A stretch of 46,890 nucleotides of DNA from Proteiniphilum sp. (lineage in GTDB: Bacteria > Bacteroidota > Bacteroidia > Bacteroidales > Dysgonomonadaceae): positions 1 through 46,890 of the forward strand of contig WOYT01000104.1 of assembly GCA_011620695.1 (NCBI GenBank). Reading direction: 5' to 3'. The notes beneath the pieces are model-generated. The model saw only the letters and a list, made by a program, of their open reading frames with translations. It did not search any database and was not told the origin of the DNA. Positions 31,432 to 41,234 of this stretch are shown one piece after another (the stretch's first letter is position 1; each line of letters starts with the position of its first letter). The position numbers were made by a program, and so were the translations under genes.

Positions 31432-32421
31432 TTATTTTTCCCGGTACATCAGGTTCTCCGACAACCAGCATAAATCCTTTTTCCGATTATCTGCCACCCC
31501 CACGGAGGAGAGCAGATCCAAAGATGCAAGGTAGTACTTTTCAATCAGATTCTCAGCAATAATTTTCAAATTTAATTGATCATAGATATTTTTAACAAAG
31601 TTGATCTTCTCCTCAGGATCATAATCGGTTGCGGTAATCCATCTCTCAAGTGCTGCCCGTTGTACCTCATCGGCTTTACTGAGTGCTTTAATCAGAAGGA
31701 AAGTCTTCTTATTGGCCAGGATGTCTCCTCCAATTTTTTTCCCGAAAGTCAGCGGATCTCCATAAACATCCAGCAGGTCATCTTTCAGTTGAAAAGCAAG
31801 GCCGATATGAATGCCGTAGTCATAAAGCAACTCCGCGTCGTGGGGTGAAGCCTTTGCCACGATTGCGCCAATTTTGAGCGCACTGCCTAACAACACAGCT
31901 GTCTTGAGACGGATCATTTCGAGATAATCAGCTTCAGTGACATCAAGCCGCGATTCAAAATCCATGTCATACTGCTGCCCTTTACAGATATCCATTGCCA
32001 TGTTGGAGAAAACATCAAGCACCTGCGGAAGGAGGTGTGACGGCACCTTTGTCACATGACGGTAAGACTCAATCATCATGGCATCGCCCGACAGAATAGC
32101 ACTGTTGACATTCCATTTACAATGCACTGTGGGCATGCCGCGTCGCAGATCGGCATGATCCATCAGATCGTCGTGTAACAGTGAGAAGTTGTGAAAGATC
32201 TCCACTGCCAGGGCCGGTTCCAAGGCGATCTCCGGATCAGCGCCAAACATGTCGGCAGCAAGGAGGGTAAGCAAGGGGCGAACGCGTTTGCCACCGATGG
32301 AAAGGATATAACGAACAGGGGCAAAGAGGGTATCGGGCTCCTCCTGATGCAATACTGCTCCGATCGCTTCTCTGATCTTCTTTTCAAACAGTATAATCTT
32401 ATCATTCATGACGATTGGCAT
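31432..32421 (-). CDS. Polyprenyl (trans-isoprenyl) diphosphate synthase
   Basis: GGKRVRPLL, SLLHDDLMDHADLRRG (FARM) and FQLKDDLLDVYGD (SARM). Confidence 0.95.
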   Translation of the reverse strand: MPIVMNDKIILFEKKIREAIGAVLHQEEPDTLFAPVRYILSIGGKRVRPLLTLLAADMFGADPEIALEPALAVEIFHNFSLLHDDLMDHADLRRGMPTVHCKWNVNSAILSGDAMMIESYRHVTKVPSHLLPQVLDVFSNMAMDICKGQQYDMDFESRLDVTEADYLEMIRLKTAVLLGSALKIGAIVAKASPHDAELLYDYGIHIGLAFQLKDDLLDVYGDPLTFGKKIGGDILANKKTFLLIKALSKADEVQRAALERWITATDYDPEEKINFVKNIYDQLNLKIIAENLIEKYYLASLDLLSSVGVADNRKKDLCWLSENLMYREK

Positions 32422-32441
32422 GGATTAAGGTGAGTAAGAGT

Positions 32442-32474
32442 AAAAAAAGCTGCTTCTGTATCACAAAAGCAGCT
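32442..32474 (-). terminator. Rho-independent terminator of tonB
   Basis: Minus strand AGCTGCTTTTG-tgata-CAGAAGCAGCT followed by T tract. Confidence 0.8.
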
Positions 32475-32495
32475 TCTCGCTTAGAATGTCTCTTA

Positions 32496-33194
32496 TCAGT
32501 TCTGAAGGCGGAATACCACTGGCAAGGTGAAACGGACACGTACTGCCTGTCCACGCTGTCTACCAGGTTTCCAGCGGGGCATCATCTGGATCACCCTCAC
32601 CGCTTCCCTGTCAAGGGAGGGGTCCACACCACGCACCACCTGCACGTCGGTAATACTACCATCCTTTTCCACCACGAAGTTACAGATCACACGACCCTGG
32701 ATGCCATTTTCCTGTGCAATCACCGGATACTTGATGTTGTCGCTGAGGAACTTCATCATGGCAGCATTGCCACCCGGGAATTCAGGTTGGTTCTCCACCA
32801 CCACGAAGATCTCTTCGGTCACCTCTTCCTCCTTGGGCTTTGGAGGTGGGGGTGGCACATAGGTCTGTAGCTGTCTTTGTGACTGGTCATCTTCCGTCTT
32901 GATCTCCAGCCTCGTTTCCACCTTCTCCTCTACCACCTCAATGATCTCAGGCGTTTCTGGTTCCGGAGGGGGAGGGGGAGGGGGAGGAGTGGGCTCGCGA
33001 CGAGTAATCTCAATTTCTTCTTCGGCCAACACATCCTGTACGATGACAGTTTCGTCCAGTTTTCTGGTTCGTGTGGACCATTCAAAAGCGAAGAAAAGAA
33101 GTGAAAGTCCCACCACGAATCCCATTAGGAAAAAGGTGCTTCGATGCACTTCCAAATTCGCTTTTGGCGATTTTTTTACTTCATCTTTGTCCAT
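32496..33194 (-). CDS. tonB: Energy transducer TonB
   Basis: Single N-terminal TM, poly-Pro/Glu linker (PTPPPPPPPPEPETPE), TonB C-terminal domain GIQGRVICNFVVEKDGSITDVQVVRGVDPSLDREAVRVIQMMPRWKPG. Confidence 0.95.
   Translation of the reverse strand: MDKDEVKKSPKANLEVHRSTFFLMGFVVGLSLLFFAFEWSTRTRKLDETVIVQDVLAEEEIEITRREPTPPPPPPPPEPETPEIIEVVEEKVETRLEIKTEDDQSQRQLQTYVPPPPPKPKEEEVTEEIFVVVENQPEFPGGNAAMMKFLSDNIKYPVIAQENGIQGRVICNFVVEKDGSITDVQVVRGVDPSLDREAVRVIQMMPRWKPGRQRGQAVRVRFTLPVVFRLQN
32966..32993 (+). repeat. G-rich GGGGGA tandem tract (putative G-quadruplex) within tonB
   Basis: GGAGGGGGAGGGGGAGGGGGAGGAGTGGG: three G5 runs with 1-nt loops plus a G3 run. Confidence 0.7.
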
Positions 33195-33378
33195 TTTTGA
33201 AATTTTTTTATCTACTTCTTTTTTTTGTTACAAGTCTGCTTCTCATGCAAAAATAGGCATTTTTTTTTTATCACCTCCTTTTTCAGGGATAAAATTAGGA
33301 AAAATAGATTTATTAATGGTTCTCTCTCCTATTCGATGCGGATTTCACATTCTTTTATAAAGTGCGTCAGGCAGCGCT

Positions 33379-33915
33379 CTATTTCATTTTATAAATATCC
33401 TTCAGATTTCTGCCGTAACCATCATAATCAAGACCATAGCCAACAATAAAGTCGTTGGGTATTTCCAGAGCAACATAATCGAGATGAAGCTTTTGTCTCA
33501 GTGCAGCAGGCTTGAAAAGCAGGGTCGCAATCCGGACATCACCGGGACGATGCGTTTTCATCTGCTCCAGGAGTGAGACCATGGTGTTACCACTGTCAAC
33601 AATATCTTCAACGATCACAACACTTCTTCCCTCGATGCTTTCGTTGAGGCCAAGCACCTCTTTTACATTATTCGTGGTAGTGGTTCCATGGTAAGAGGCC
33701 AGGCGCACAAAAGTAATTTCACTGGGGATGGTCACCTCTTTCATCAGCTCACCTGCGAACATGAAAGCACCATTGAGTACCGCCACAAATATGGGGTTCT
33801 TCCCCACGAGGTCGGCGTTCATCTGGCTGGCAATACGTTTAATCCCCTGTTCTATAACCTCTTGCTCAATGAACATCTCGAACGCTTTGTCTTTGATAGT
33901 GATCACTTCTTTCAC
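33379..33915 (-). CDS. hpt: Hypoxanthine phosphoribosyltransferase
   Basis: VVIVEDIVDSGNTM PRPP motif; probable GTG start (VKEVITIKDKAFEMFI). Confidence 0.93.
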   Translation of the reverse strand: MKEVITIKDKAFEMFIEQEVIEQGIKRIASQMNADLVGKNPIFVAVLNGAFMFAGELMKEVTIPSEITFVRLASYHGTTTTNNVKEVLGLNESIEGRSVVIVEDIVDSGNTMVSLLEQMKTHRPGDVRIATLLFKPAALRQKLHLDYVALEIPNDFIVGYGLDYDGYGRNLKDIYKMK

Positions 33916-34035
33916 GATTGTGGAATTTAAGAGGCCAAAATTACTACAATTTTGTGACTTACGGGTGAGGATGAGCGCTTTTTTGCCCAAAATTTGTGTT
34001 TCACTACCTTGCAAGCAGGTTACGCATCTTTTTTT

Positions 34036-34752
34036 TCAGAGGTTGAGGTAGAAATCGCGAACCAGCGCTGCAAACTCAGGTGTATAGTGATGACGCGACT
34101 CCTCAATCAACAGTTGGGTCTCCTCCAGCATCCCTTCACTCCGTGAAAGCTCAACCAGTACCCTGCGAACAGGTTTTCCTGGTGCAGGCACCACACGCGT
34201 CAGCCTTCGCAGGCAGAAAGAGCGTGATTCCGACATCTGCAGCAGTTCAGGCAACCTGTCAGCAGGCAAGATCAGTGCCAGTCGGCCCTCCGGTGAGAGG
34301 CAACGGTCCGCCCCGTGCAAAAGATCATCGAGCGAAAGACTGACGGAATGTCGGGCATGTGCCCTGGCCGCATCGGGAGGAAGAAGGGAACGGGAGAAGA
34401 AAGGGGGATTGGAGACGATCAGATCGTAAAGATCAGTACTGACAGCAGCAAACTGCTGAAAGGAAGAAACCTCAACGGCGATCCGGTCGTGGAAAGGAGA
34501 TGCTTCCACGTTCTCAACTGCCTGCCGGCAGCACTCACGGTCGATATCGATGGCCGTGATTACGGCCCGTGGGCAGCGCTGCGCCATCATCAGGGCTATT
34601 AACCCCGAACCGGTGCCCACGTCCAATATATGGATACCATGATCTACCGATGCCCAGGCACCGAGAAGCACCCCATCAGTACCCACTTTCATGGCACACC
34701 TGTCATGATAAATGGTAAACTGCTTGAAACGGAAAGAGGAATTTGACATCAT
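34036..34752 (-). CDS. tRNA1(Val) (adenine(37)-N6)-methyltransferase-like (TrmN6/YfiC)
   Basis: FRFKQFTIYHDRCAMKVGTDGVLLGAW, DVGTGSGLIALM, IVSNPPFF. Confidence 0.9.
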   Translation of the reverse strand: MMSNSSFRFKQFTIYHDRCAMKVGTDGVLLGAWASVDHGIHILDVGTGSGLIALMMAQRCPRAVITAIDIDRECCRQAVENVEASPFHDRIAVEVSSFQQFAAVSTDLYDLIVSNPPFFSRSLLPPDAARAHARHSVSLSLDDLLHGADRCLSPEGRLALILPADRLPELLQMSESRSFCLRRLTRVVPAPGKPVRRVLVELSRSEGMLEETQLLIEESRHHYTPEFAALVRDFYLNL

Positions 34753-34771
34753 GCACCATCATCATACCTCT

Positions 34772-34788
34772 TTGGCACGGAATTTGTC
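34772..34788 (+). promoter_or_regulatory. Near-consensus sigma-54 (-24/-12) promoter upstream of lon
   Basis: TTGGCACGGAATTTGTC against YTGGCACG-N4-TTGCW; one core mismatch (GT for GC at -12). Confidence 0.45.
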
Positions 34789-34847
34789 ACGCCATAAGGT
34801 ACAGGAAAACAAATATAGTCAATTTTCTGTTTTCAGCACAGAACGAA

Positions 34848-37316
34848 ATGAAGAATATGAATCCATTCAAAAAAAATAGTATCCTCACAGAAGAGAGTGA
34901 ATCCAACGTGATCTCCTTTATTGCCAGCGATTTCATCGATGGTAGCACTGAGATTGATGAAGCGGATCTGAAAGAGTCGCTGCCGCTGTTGCCACTACGC
35001 AACACCATTGTCTTTCCCGGCAGCACGCTGCCTATCTCTGTAGGGAGGAAGAATTCACTGGCGCTGATCCGGTCGCTGGATAAGACACAACGTTACATTG
35101 GCCTGGTATGCCAGAAAGATGCCACCGTGGAGGAGCCTGAAGGTGGTGACCTGTATCGCATGGGCGTACTGGCGGAGGTGATCCGCGTGATCGAGCTGGC
35201 CGACGACAACCTGAGCATCATCGTACAGGCAAAAAAACGGTTTGAGTGGCAGGAGCTCACACAGACCACACCCTTTATGAAAGCAACCTACCGGATCATA
35301 GAGAGCATCAAGGCGCAGAAAGATGACAAGGAATACAAAGCGATCCTGGACTCCATCCGGGAGGCGATGGTGCATATGTTACAGATGTTGGGCGATCCGC
35401 CCAGGGAGCTGTTACAGACCATCCTGAGCGAAGCATTCTCCGATATGCTAATCGGCTACTGTGGTACCAACCTGCCTATCGACAGCAGGGAGAAGCAGGA
35501 GCTGCTGAGCATCCGTGACGAGAAGGAGCAGGCCTATCGCTTGCTGATGATCCTCAACCGGGAATCGCAGATTCTGGAACTGAAGATGAATATCCAGATG
35601 AAAACAAGGGAGGATCTCAACAAGCAGCAGAAAGAGTACTTCCTGCAGCAGCAGATCAGGACCATACAGGAGGAGTTGGGAGGAAACACCCAACAGATTG
35701 AGATTGATGAGTTTCGCAAGAAGGCGGCAAAGAAGAAATGGAGCAGCGCCGTGGCGGAAACCTTCGAGAAGGAGCTGCTGAAACTGGAACGTCTCAACCC
35801 ACAGTCGCCCGACTACTCGGTGCAATACGGCTACCTGCAGACCATCGTGGAGCTGCCCTGGAACGAATATTCCAAAGATAATTTCAACCTGAAACATGCG
35901 CAGAAGATCCTGGACCGTGACCACTTCGGCATGGAAAAGGTGAAGGAACGGATCATCGAGCACCTGGCGGTGCTGAAGCTGAAAGGCGACCTCAAGTCGC
36001 CGATCCTCTGCCTCTACGGGCCCCCGGGAGTGGGAAAGACCTCTCTTGGCAAGTCGATTGCCGAGGCGCTGAACCGCAAGTACGTGCGGATGTCGTTGGG
36101 GGGACTGCATGATGAAGCGGAGATCCGCGGCCATCGCCGCACTTACATCGGTGCCATCCCGGGGCGCATCATCCAGAACATCCAGAAAGCGGGTACCTCC
36201 AACCCGGTATTCGTACTCGATGAGGTAGATAAGATCGGCAATGACTTCCATGGTGATCCCTCCTCCGCGTTGCTCGAGGTGCTTGACCCGGAGCAGAACA
36301 TGGCGTTTCACGACAACTACCTCTCCATAGATTACGACCTGTCGAAGGTGCTTTTCATTGCCACGGCCAACAACCTGAACAGCATCCCGCAGCCACTGCT
36401 CGACCGCATGGAGCTGATCAACGTGGGAGGGTACATTACCGAGGAGAAGATTGAGATCGCTCACCGCCATCTGGTACCCAAGGAACTGCTGAACCATGGC
36501 ATCGAAAAAGGGGCGTTCACGATTCCCAAACCCACGCTGCAGCACATCATTGAAAACTACACCCGCGAGTCAGGGGTGCGCGAGCTGAACAAGAAGATTG
36601 CCAAAATCATGCGTCGTGTGGCGCGTCATATCGCCGCTGATGAACCCTACCCCCGTTCGCTTAAGGTGCAGGATTTGCGTGAATATCTGGGGGTAGAAGA
36701 GTACAGCCGCGATCGTTACCAGGGGAATGAGTATGCCGGGGTGGTAACAGGCCTTGCCTGGACCGCGGTGGGTGGAGAAATTCTCTTCGTGGAGAGCTCA
36801 CTGAGCCGCGGCAAGGGAGCCAAACTGACGCTTACCGGTAATCTGGGCGAGGTGATGAAAGAGTCGGCCATGCTGGCCATGGAGTACATCCGTTCACATG
36901 CAGAGGAGCTGGCGATCGACCCGGAAATATTTGAAAACTGGAATACCCATATCCATGTGCCGGAGGGAGCAATCCCCAAGGATGGACCGTCGGCTGGCAT
37001 CACCATGATCACCTCATTGGCTTCGGCATTCACACAACGCAAAGTACGCCCCAACCTGGCGATGACCGGCGAGATCACGCTGCGGGGCAAGGTGTTACCG
37101 GTGGGCGGTATCCGTGAAAAGATTCTTGCCGCCAAGCGGGCAGGCATCAAGGATGTGATCCTCTGCAGTGAAAACAAAAAGGATATTGAGGAGATCAAGC
37201 CCGATTATCTGAAAGGACTCACTTTCCACTACGTGAATGATGTAAGGGAAGTGCTCGAACTGGCACTGCTCCCTGAGAAAGTGGCCCACGCCAAAGATTT
37301 ATCGGTTGCTAAATAA
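34848..37316 (+). CDS. lon: Endopeptidase La (Lon protease)
   Basis: [29 protein letters not shown] Walker [12 protein letters not shown] catalytic Ser; start refined to [13 protein letters not shown]. Confidence 0.97.
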   Translation: MKNMNPFKKNSILTEESESNVISFIASDFIDGSTEIDEADLKESLPLLPLRNTIVFPGSTLPISVGRKNSLALIRSLDKTQRYIGLVCQKDATVEEPEGGDLYRMGVLAEVIRVIELADDNLSIIVQAKKRFEWQELTQTTPFMKATYRIIESIKAQKDDKEYKAILDSIREAMVHMLQMLGDPPRELLQTILSEAFSDMLIGYCGTNLPIDSREKQELLSIRDEKEQAYRLLMILNRESQILELKMNIQMKTREDLNKQQKEYFLQQQIRTIQEELGGNTQQIEIDEFRKKAAKKKWSSAVAETFEKELLKLERLNPQSPDYSVQYGYLQTIVELPWNEYSKDNFNLKHAQKILDRDHFGMEKVKERIIEHLAVLKLKGDLKSPILCLYGPPGVGKTSLGKSIAEALNRKYVRMSLGGLHDEAEIRGHRRTYIGAIPGRIIQNIQKAGTSNPVFVLDEVDKIGNDFHGDPSSALLEVLDPEQNMAFHDNYLSIDYDLSKVLFIATANNLNSIPQPLLDRMELINVGGYITEEKIEIAHRHLVPKELLNHGIEKGAFTIPKPTLQHIIENYTRESGVRELNKKIAKIMRRVARHIAADEPYPRSLKVQDLREYLGVEEYSRDRYQGNEYAGVVTGLAWTAVGGEILFVESSLSRGKGAKLTLTGNLGEVMKESAMLAMEYIRSHAEELAIDPEIFENWNTHIHVPEGAIPKDGPSAGITMITSLASAFTQRKVRPNLAMTGEITLRGKVLPVGGIREKILAAKRAGIKDVILCSENKKDIEEIKPDYLKGLTFHYVNDVREVLELALLPEKVAHAKDLSVAK

Positions 37317-38247
37317 GAAAGAGCTTGTAGGTGAAGTAGATCAGGTAAGCCCCCAGGAAGATGGCCCCCTGGCTGCGTCTGATGCGTGAGCTGCGCTTCA
37401 TGAAGAGCCAGAGCAACACGCCGATGCCCAGGTTAAAGAGTCCATCCACATAGTTGATATCGGTTGTATGCAGGGGTGCGATGAGTCCGGTGACACCCAG
37501 GATCAGGAAAATATTGAAAATGTTGGATCCCACCACGTTTCCAATGGCAATGTCGGAACGTTTCTTGAGCGCCGCCACCACCGAAGTAGCCAGCTCCGGC
37601 ATGCTGGTTCCGGCTGCGACAATGGTGAGTCCGATCAATGCATCCGACATGCCCAACCATCCTGCAATGATCACCGCGTTCACCACCAGCAGGTCGGAGC
37701 CATAGACCAGCGCAGCCATTCCCACACCGATAAAGAGCATATCGAGCAGCCAGTGCTTGCTTATCTTGATCTCATCCTCCTCTTCACCCTTCTGTGCAGG
37801 TTTTTCTTTGCTCGAAGTGATCAGCATATAGGTGATATAGGAAACAATGATCAGCACGAAGATCAACGCCTCCAGGCGGGAGATGGTGGAATCGTGGAAG
37901 AAGAGCAAAAAAAGCAGTGAGGAAAGCACCATCACCGGCACATCGAGCCTGAGCAGCTGCCGCTTCACCGCAAGCGGGTAGATCAGCGCAGAGATGCCAA
38001 GGATGATGCCCAGGTTGAAGAAGTTAGATCCCAGCACGTTCCCCACAGAGAGGGCACCCTGCCCGTTGAGGGCGGCCTTCACGCTGACCAGCAGCTCTGG
38101 CGCACTGGTCCCCACGGAGACAATGGTGAGTCCAATCACCAGGGGGCTGATACCGATCCGCTTGGCCAGTGAGGCAGCTCCCGACACCAACCCTTCGGCA
38201 CCAAAATAAAGAATTACAAGTGAGAGCAACAACCATACAATCTCCAT
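37309..38247 (-). CDS. Calcium/sodium antiporter (YrbG/CaCA family)
   Basis: Two alpha repeats: GLTIVSVGTSAPELLVSVKAAL and GLTIVAAGTSMPELATSVVAALKKRSDIAIGNVVGSNIFNI. Confidence 0.95.
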   Translation of the reverse strand: MEIVWLLLSLVILYFGAEGLVSGAASLAKRIGISPLVIGLTIVSVGTSAPELLVSVKAALNGQGALSVGNVLGSNFFNLGIILGISALIYPLAVKRQLLRLDVPVMVLSSLLFLLFFHDSTISRLEALIFVLIIVSYITYMLITSSKEKPAQKGEEEDEIKISKHWLLDMLFIGVGMAALVYGSDLLVVNAVIIAGWLGMSDALIGLTIVAAGTSMPELATSVVAALKKRSDIAIGNVVGSNIFNIFLILGVTGLIAPLHTTDINYVDGLFNLGIGVLLWLFMKRSSRIRRSQGAIFLGAYLIYFTYKLFLI

Positions 38248-38332
38248 AACTGATCTTTTGGGGGAGGTATAACCTGTTTATTGGAACAATCCATCTTCCG
38301 CGGAAGCAAAGATACCGCTTTTGTTGTAAGCG

Positions 38333-38363
38333 AAAAGACCTCTTTCCGGGAAAGAGGTCTTTT
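38333..38363. terminator. Terminator hairpin AAAAGACCTCTTTC-cgg-GAAAGAGGTCTTTT
   Basis: 14-bp perfect inverted repeat just downstream of the ECF sigma gene. Confidence 0.8.
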
Positions 38364-38384
38364 CATTTATATTCTGTCGCTTCA

Positions 38385-38903
38385 TCATTCCGAATAGTAA
38401 CGGAAATCTTTCAGCATCTCCTGTAGTCGCTTGCGGGCAAAGAAGATCCGACTCTTCACCGTACCGATGGGCAGCTCCAGGTGACGGGCAATCTCCTCAT
38501 ACTTGAAGCCGGAGACATGCATCGAAAATGGCACCTTGTATTCATCGGTGAAGCTGTTGATCGCCTTGTTGATCTCTTTGATGGTGTAGGCACCATCAGG
38601 GGTATCAAAGCCGGAGTCCTGCGGCATGTTCAGATGATAGAGGTTTTCTGTTTTATCAATGATGGTCTGACTTCTCACAATCTTGCGGTAGTTGTTGACA
38701 AAGATATTGTGCATGATGGTGAAGACCCAGCCCTTGAAATTGACATTTTCGTAATATTTCTCCCTGTTGTCCAAAACCCGGAGCGTCGTCTCCTGCAACA
38801 GATCCTTCGCTTCTTCCCGGTCGGCAGTCAGTGTCAGTGCAAAATTGAACATGTTGTCCTGCAAACTCAACAGCTGTTTCTCGAAAGATTTTTTTGTCTT
38901 CAT
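38385..38903 (-). CDS. ECF-type RNA polymerase sigma factor
   Basis: 172 aa; FNFALTLTADREEAKDLLQETTLRVL (region 2), YEEIARHLELPIGTVKSRIFFARKRLQEML (region 4). Confidence 0.95.
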   Translation of the reverse strand: MKTKKSFEKQLLSLQDNMFNFALTLTADREEAKDLLQETTLRVLDNREKYYENVNFKGWVFTIMHNIFVNNYRKIVRSQTIIDKTENLYHLNMPQDSGFDTPDGAYTIKEINKAINSFTDEYKVPFSMHVSGFKYEEIARHLELPIGTVKSRIFFARKRLQEMLKDFRYYSE

Positions 38904-38944
38904 AAGCGTTGACTTTTAATTGTGTTAAATGACCGTTGTCTTTG

Positions 38945-38952
38945 CAAATATA
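38945..38952 (-). promoter_or_regulatory. Candidate -7 box TATATTTG (with GTTG 18 bp upstream) for the ECF sigma gene
   Basis: TAnnTTTG match on the minus strand, 42 bp upstream of ATG. Confidence 0.5.
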
Positions 38953-39175
38953 AAAAATTATATTCAATTCCAACCCTGTTTGTTGAACGAAAAACGATTA
39001 ATGATTGTTAATAGCAGGCTGATCCACCACATCTCACTGATATTCAGTATTTTTATGATCCAGTTAGCGGCGATACAGCAGTTCTATAAATGATAAATAG
39101 TATCAATCAAATTGTTTGTTGGATAAAAAGCAGCGATTCACCCATCCTTGGGCAGCGTCTTTTTTTTGAGATCCA

Positions 39176-39190
39176 TGGCACACTATTTGC
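39176..39190 (+). promoter_or_regulatory. Sigma-54 (RpoN) type -24/-12 promoter upstream of htpG
   Basis: TGGCACA-CTAT-TTGC matching TGGCACR-N4-TTGC; 42 bp from ATG. Confidence 0.6.
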
Positions 39191-39232
39191 AATTTCATCA
39201 GAGCAGAAATAACCCTATTAAAAAATAAATAT

Positions 39233-41128
39233 ATGGTACAAAAAGGACAGATCGGTGTCACCACCGACAACATCTTCCCCGTCATCAAGAAATTTCTCTA
39301 CAGTGATCATGAGATCTTTCTGCGCGAAATCGTTTCCAATGCAGTAGATGCCACACAGAAGCTCAAGACCCTCGCCGATGTGGGCGAGTTCAAGGGTGAG
39401 CTGGGTGATCTCTCGATACGGGTCTCTGTCGATAAGAAGAAAAAGACCATCACTGTCTCAGACCGGGGTATTGGAATGACGGCCGATGAGCTGGACAAAT
39501 ATATCAACCAGATTGCGCTCTCCTCGGCCAACGACTTCCTGGACCGTTACAAGGAGAACAAAAACGCCATCATCGGCCACTTCGGACTGGGCTTCTACTC
39601 CACCTTCATGGTTGCAAAGAGAGTGGAGATCATCACCAAATCGTACAATGAGGAAGCCACTGCCGTCAAATGGTCGTGCGATGGCACCCCTGAGTACACC
39701 TTAGAGGAGACGACAAAGGCAGATCGCGGCACTGACATCATCCTCCACATCGACGATGAGAACAAGGAGTTCCTGGAGAAAGAGAAGATTGAGTCGCTGC
39801 TGAAGAAGTACTGCAAGTTCCTGCCGGTGCCGGTGGTGTTTGGCAAGAAGCAGGAGTGGAAGGATGGCAAGTATGTGGACACGGAGGAAGACAACGTGGT
39901 GAACGAGGTGAACCCTCTCTGGAAGCAGAAACCGGCGGGGCTCAAAGATGAGGATTACCTTCAGTTCTACCACACCCTTTACCCCATGTCGTTCGGCGAT
40001 GAGCCGCTCTTCTGGATCCACCTGAACGTGGATTACCCGTTTCACCTGACTGGTATCCTCTACTTCCCCAGGATCAAGAGCAACCTTGACCTGCAGCGCA
40101 ACAAGATACAGCTCTATAGCAACCAGGTCTATGTGACTGACTCGGTAGAGGGGATCGTACCGGAATTCCTCACGCTGCTGCATGGGGTGATTGACTCGCC
40201 CGACATTCCGCTGAACGTCTCACGCTCCTACCTGCAAAGCGATCAGAACGTGAAGAAGATCTCCAACCACATCACCAAGAAGGTTGCCGACAAGCTGGAG
40301 GAGCTCTTCAAGAAAGAGCGTTCCCAGTTCGAGGAGAAATGGGATAGCCTGAAGCTCTTCATCGAATATGGGATGCTCTCAGAGGATAAGTTCTACGATC
40401 GCGCTGTCAAGTTCGCGCTGGTGAAGAACAGTGAACAGAAATTCTTCACCCTGGAGGAGTACAAAGAGCTGACCAAAGGGTCCCAGACCGACAAGCAGGG
40501 CGACCTGATCTGGCTATATGCCAGCGACCTGCAGGAACAATATTCCTCCATCGAAGCTGCGCGGGAGAAAGGATATGATGTCCTGCTGATGAACGGACAG
40601 CTGGATGTTCACTGGATGGGTCTGCTGGAGCAGAAACTGGAGAAGACTCGTTTCGTGCGGGTTGACAGCGACATCATTGAACATATCATCGAGAAAGATG
40701 AAAGGAGCGCGCTGGAGCTAAGCGAGAAACAGAAAGAGTCCCTCACCGAGGTGGTGAAAGCGCAACTACCGGTCATCGAGAAGAGCGAGTTCAGTGTCGA
40801 TTTCAAGGCACTGGGTGAAAACTCAAAGCCGGTGCAGATCACACAGAACGAGTTTTCACGCCGGATGAAAGAGATGGCTGCCATGCAGCAGCAGATGGCT
40901 TTCTACGGGGAGATGCCAGATAGCTACCAACTGGTACTCAACGCCGATCACCCCTATATCAAAGAGTTAATCACCCAAAGTGAATCCAAAGAGAAAGAGG
41001 AGCTGATGGCATCAGTCACGGCAGATGCAAAGCTCAAACAGATGATAGATCTGGCATTGCTGGCAGGAGGCCTCTTGAAAGGTGAGGCATTGAACAACTT
41101 TGTAAAGCGTAGCTTTGAGATGATCTGA
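39233..41128 (+). CDS. htpG: Molecular chaperone HtpG (Hsp90)
   Basis: IKKFLYSDHEIFLREIVSNAVDATQKL, DRGIGMT, IGHFGLGFYSTFMVA. Confidence 0.97.
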   Translation: MVQKGQIGVTTDNIFPVIKKFLYSDHEIFLREIVSNAVDATQKLKTLADVGEFKGELGDLSIRVSVDKKKKTITVSDRGIGMTADELDKYINQIALSSANDFLDRYKENKNAIIGHFGLGFYSTFMVAKRVEIITKSYNEEATAVKWSCDGTPEYTLEETTKADRGTDIILHIDDENKEFLEKEKIESLLKKYCKFLPVPVVFGKKQEWKDGKYVDTEEDNVVNEVNPLWKQKPAGLKDEDYLQFYHTLYPMSFGDEPLFWIHLNVDYPFHLTGILYFPRIKSNLDLQRNKIQLYSNQVYVTDSVEGIVPEFLTLLHGVIDSPDIPLNVSRSYLQSDQNVKKISNHITKKVADKLEELFKKERSQFEEKWDSLKLFIEYGMLSEDKFYDRAVKFALVKNSEQKFFTLEEYKELTKGSQTDKQGDLIWLYASDLQEQYSSIEAAREKGYDVLLMNGQLDVHWMGLLEQKLEKTRFVRVDSDIIEHIIEKDERSALELSEKQKESLTEVVKAQLPVIEKSEFSVDFKALGENSKPVQITQNEFSRRMKEMAAMQQQMAFYGEMPDSYQLVLNADHPYIKELITQSESKEKEELMASVTADAKLKQMIDLALLAGGLLKGEALNNFVKRSFEMI

Positions 41129-41156
41129 ATAACGACCCAACAGATCTGATTGCAGG

Positions 41157-41193
41157 AAAAAAGGGGATCACCGGTCACGTGAATCCCTTTTTT
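41157..41193 (+). terminator. Terminator hairpin downstream of htpG
   Basis: AAAAAAGGGGAT...AATCCCTTTTTT inverted repeat. Confidence 0.7.
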
Positions 41194-41205
41194 GCACTTT
41201 TTCAG

Positions 41206-41213
41206 TATATTTG
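41206..41213 (+). promoter_or_regulatory. Candidate -7 box TATATTTG upstream of coaA
   Basis: Exact TAnnTTTG match 22 bp from ATG; -33 not at expected spacing. Confidence 0.45.
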
Positions 41214-41234
41214 CAGAGAGAAAAGTATGAGAAA

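Noticed and set aside
39182-39189. ACTATTTG as a housekeeping -7 box for htpG instead of a sigma-54 element
   Set aside because: Does not fit TAnnTTTG, and the nearest TTTG (39165-39168) is only 13 bp away rather than 19-21; kept as a caveat to the sigma-54 reading.
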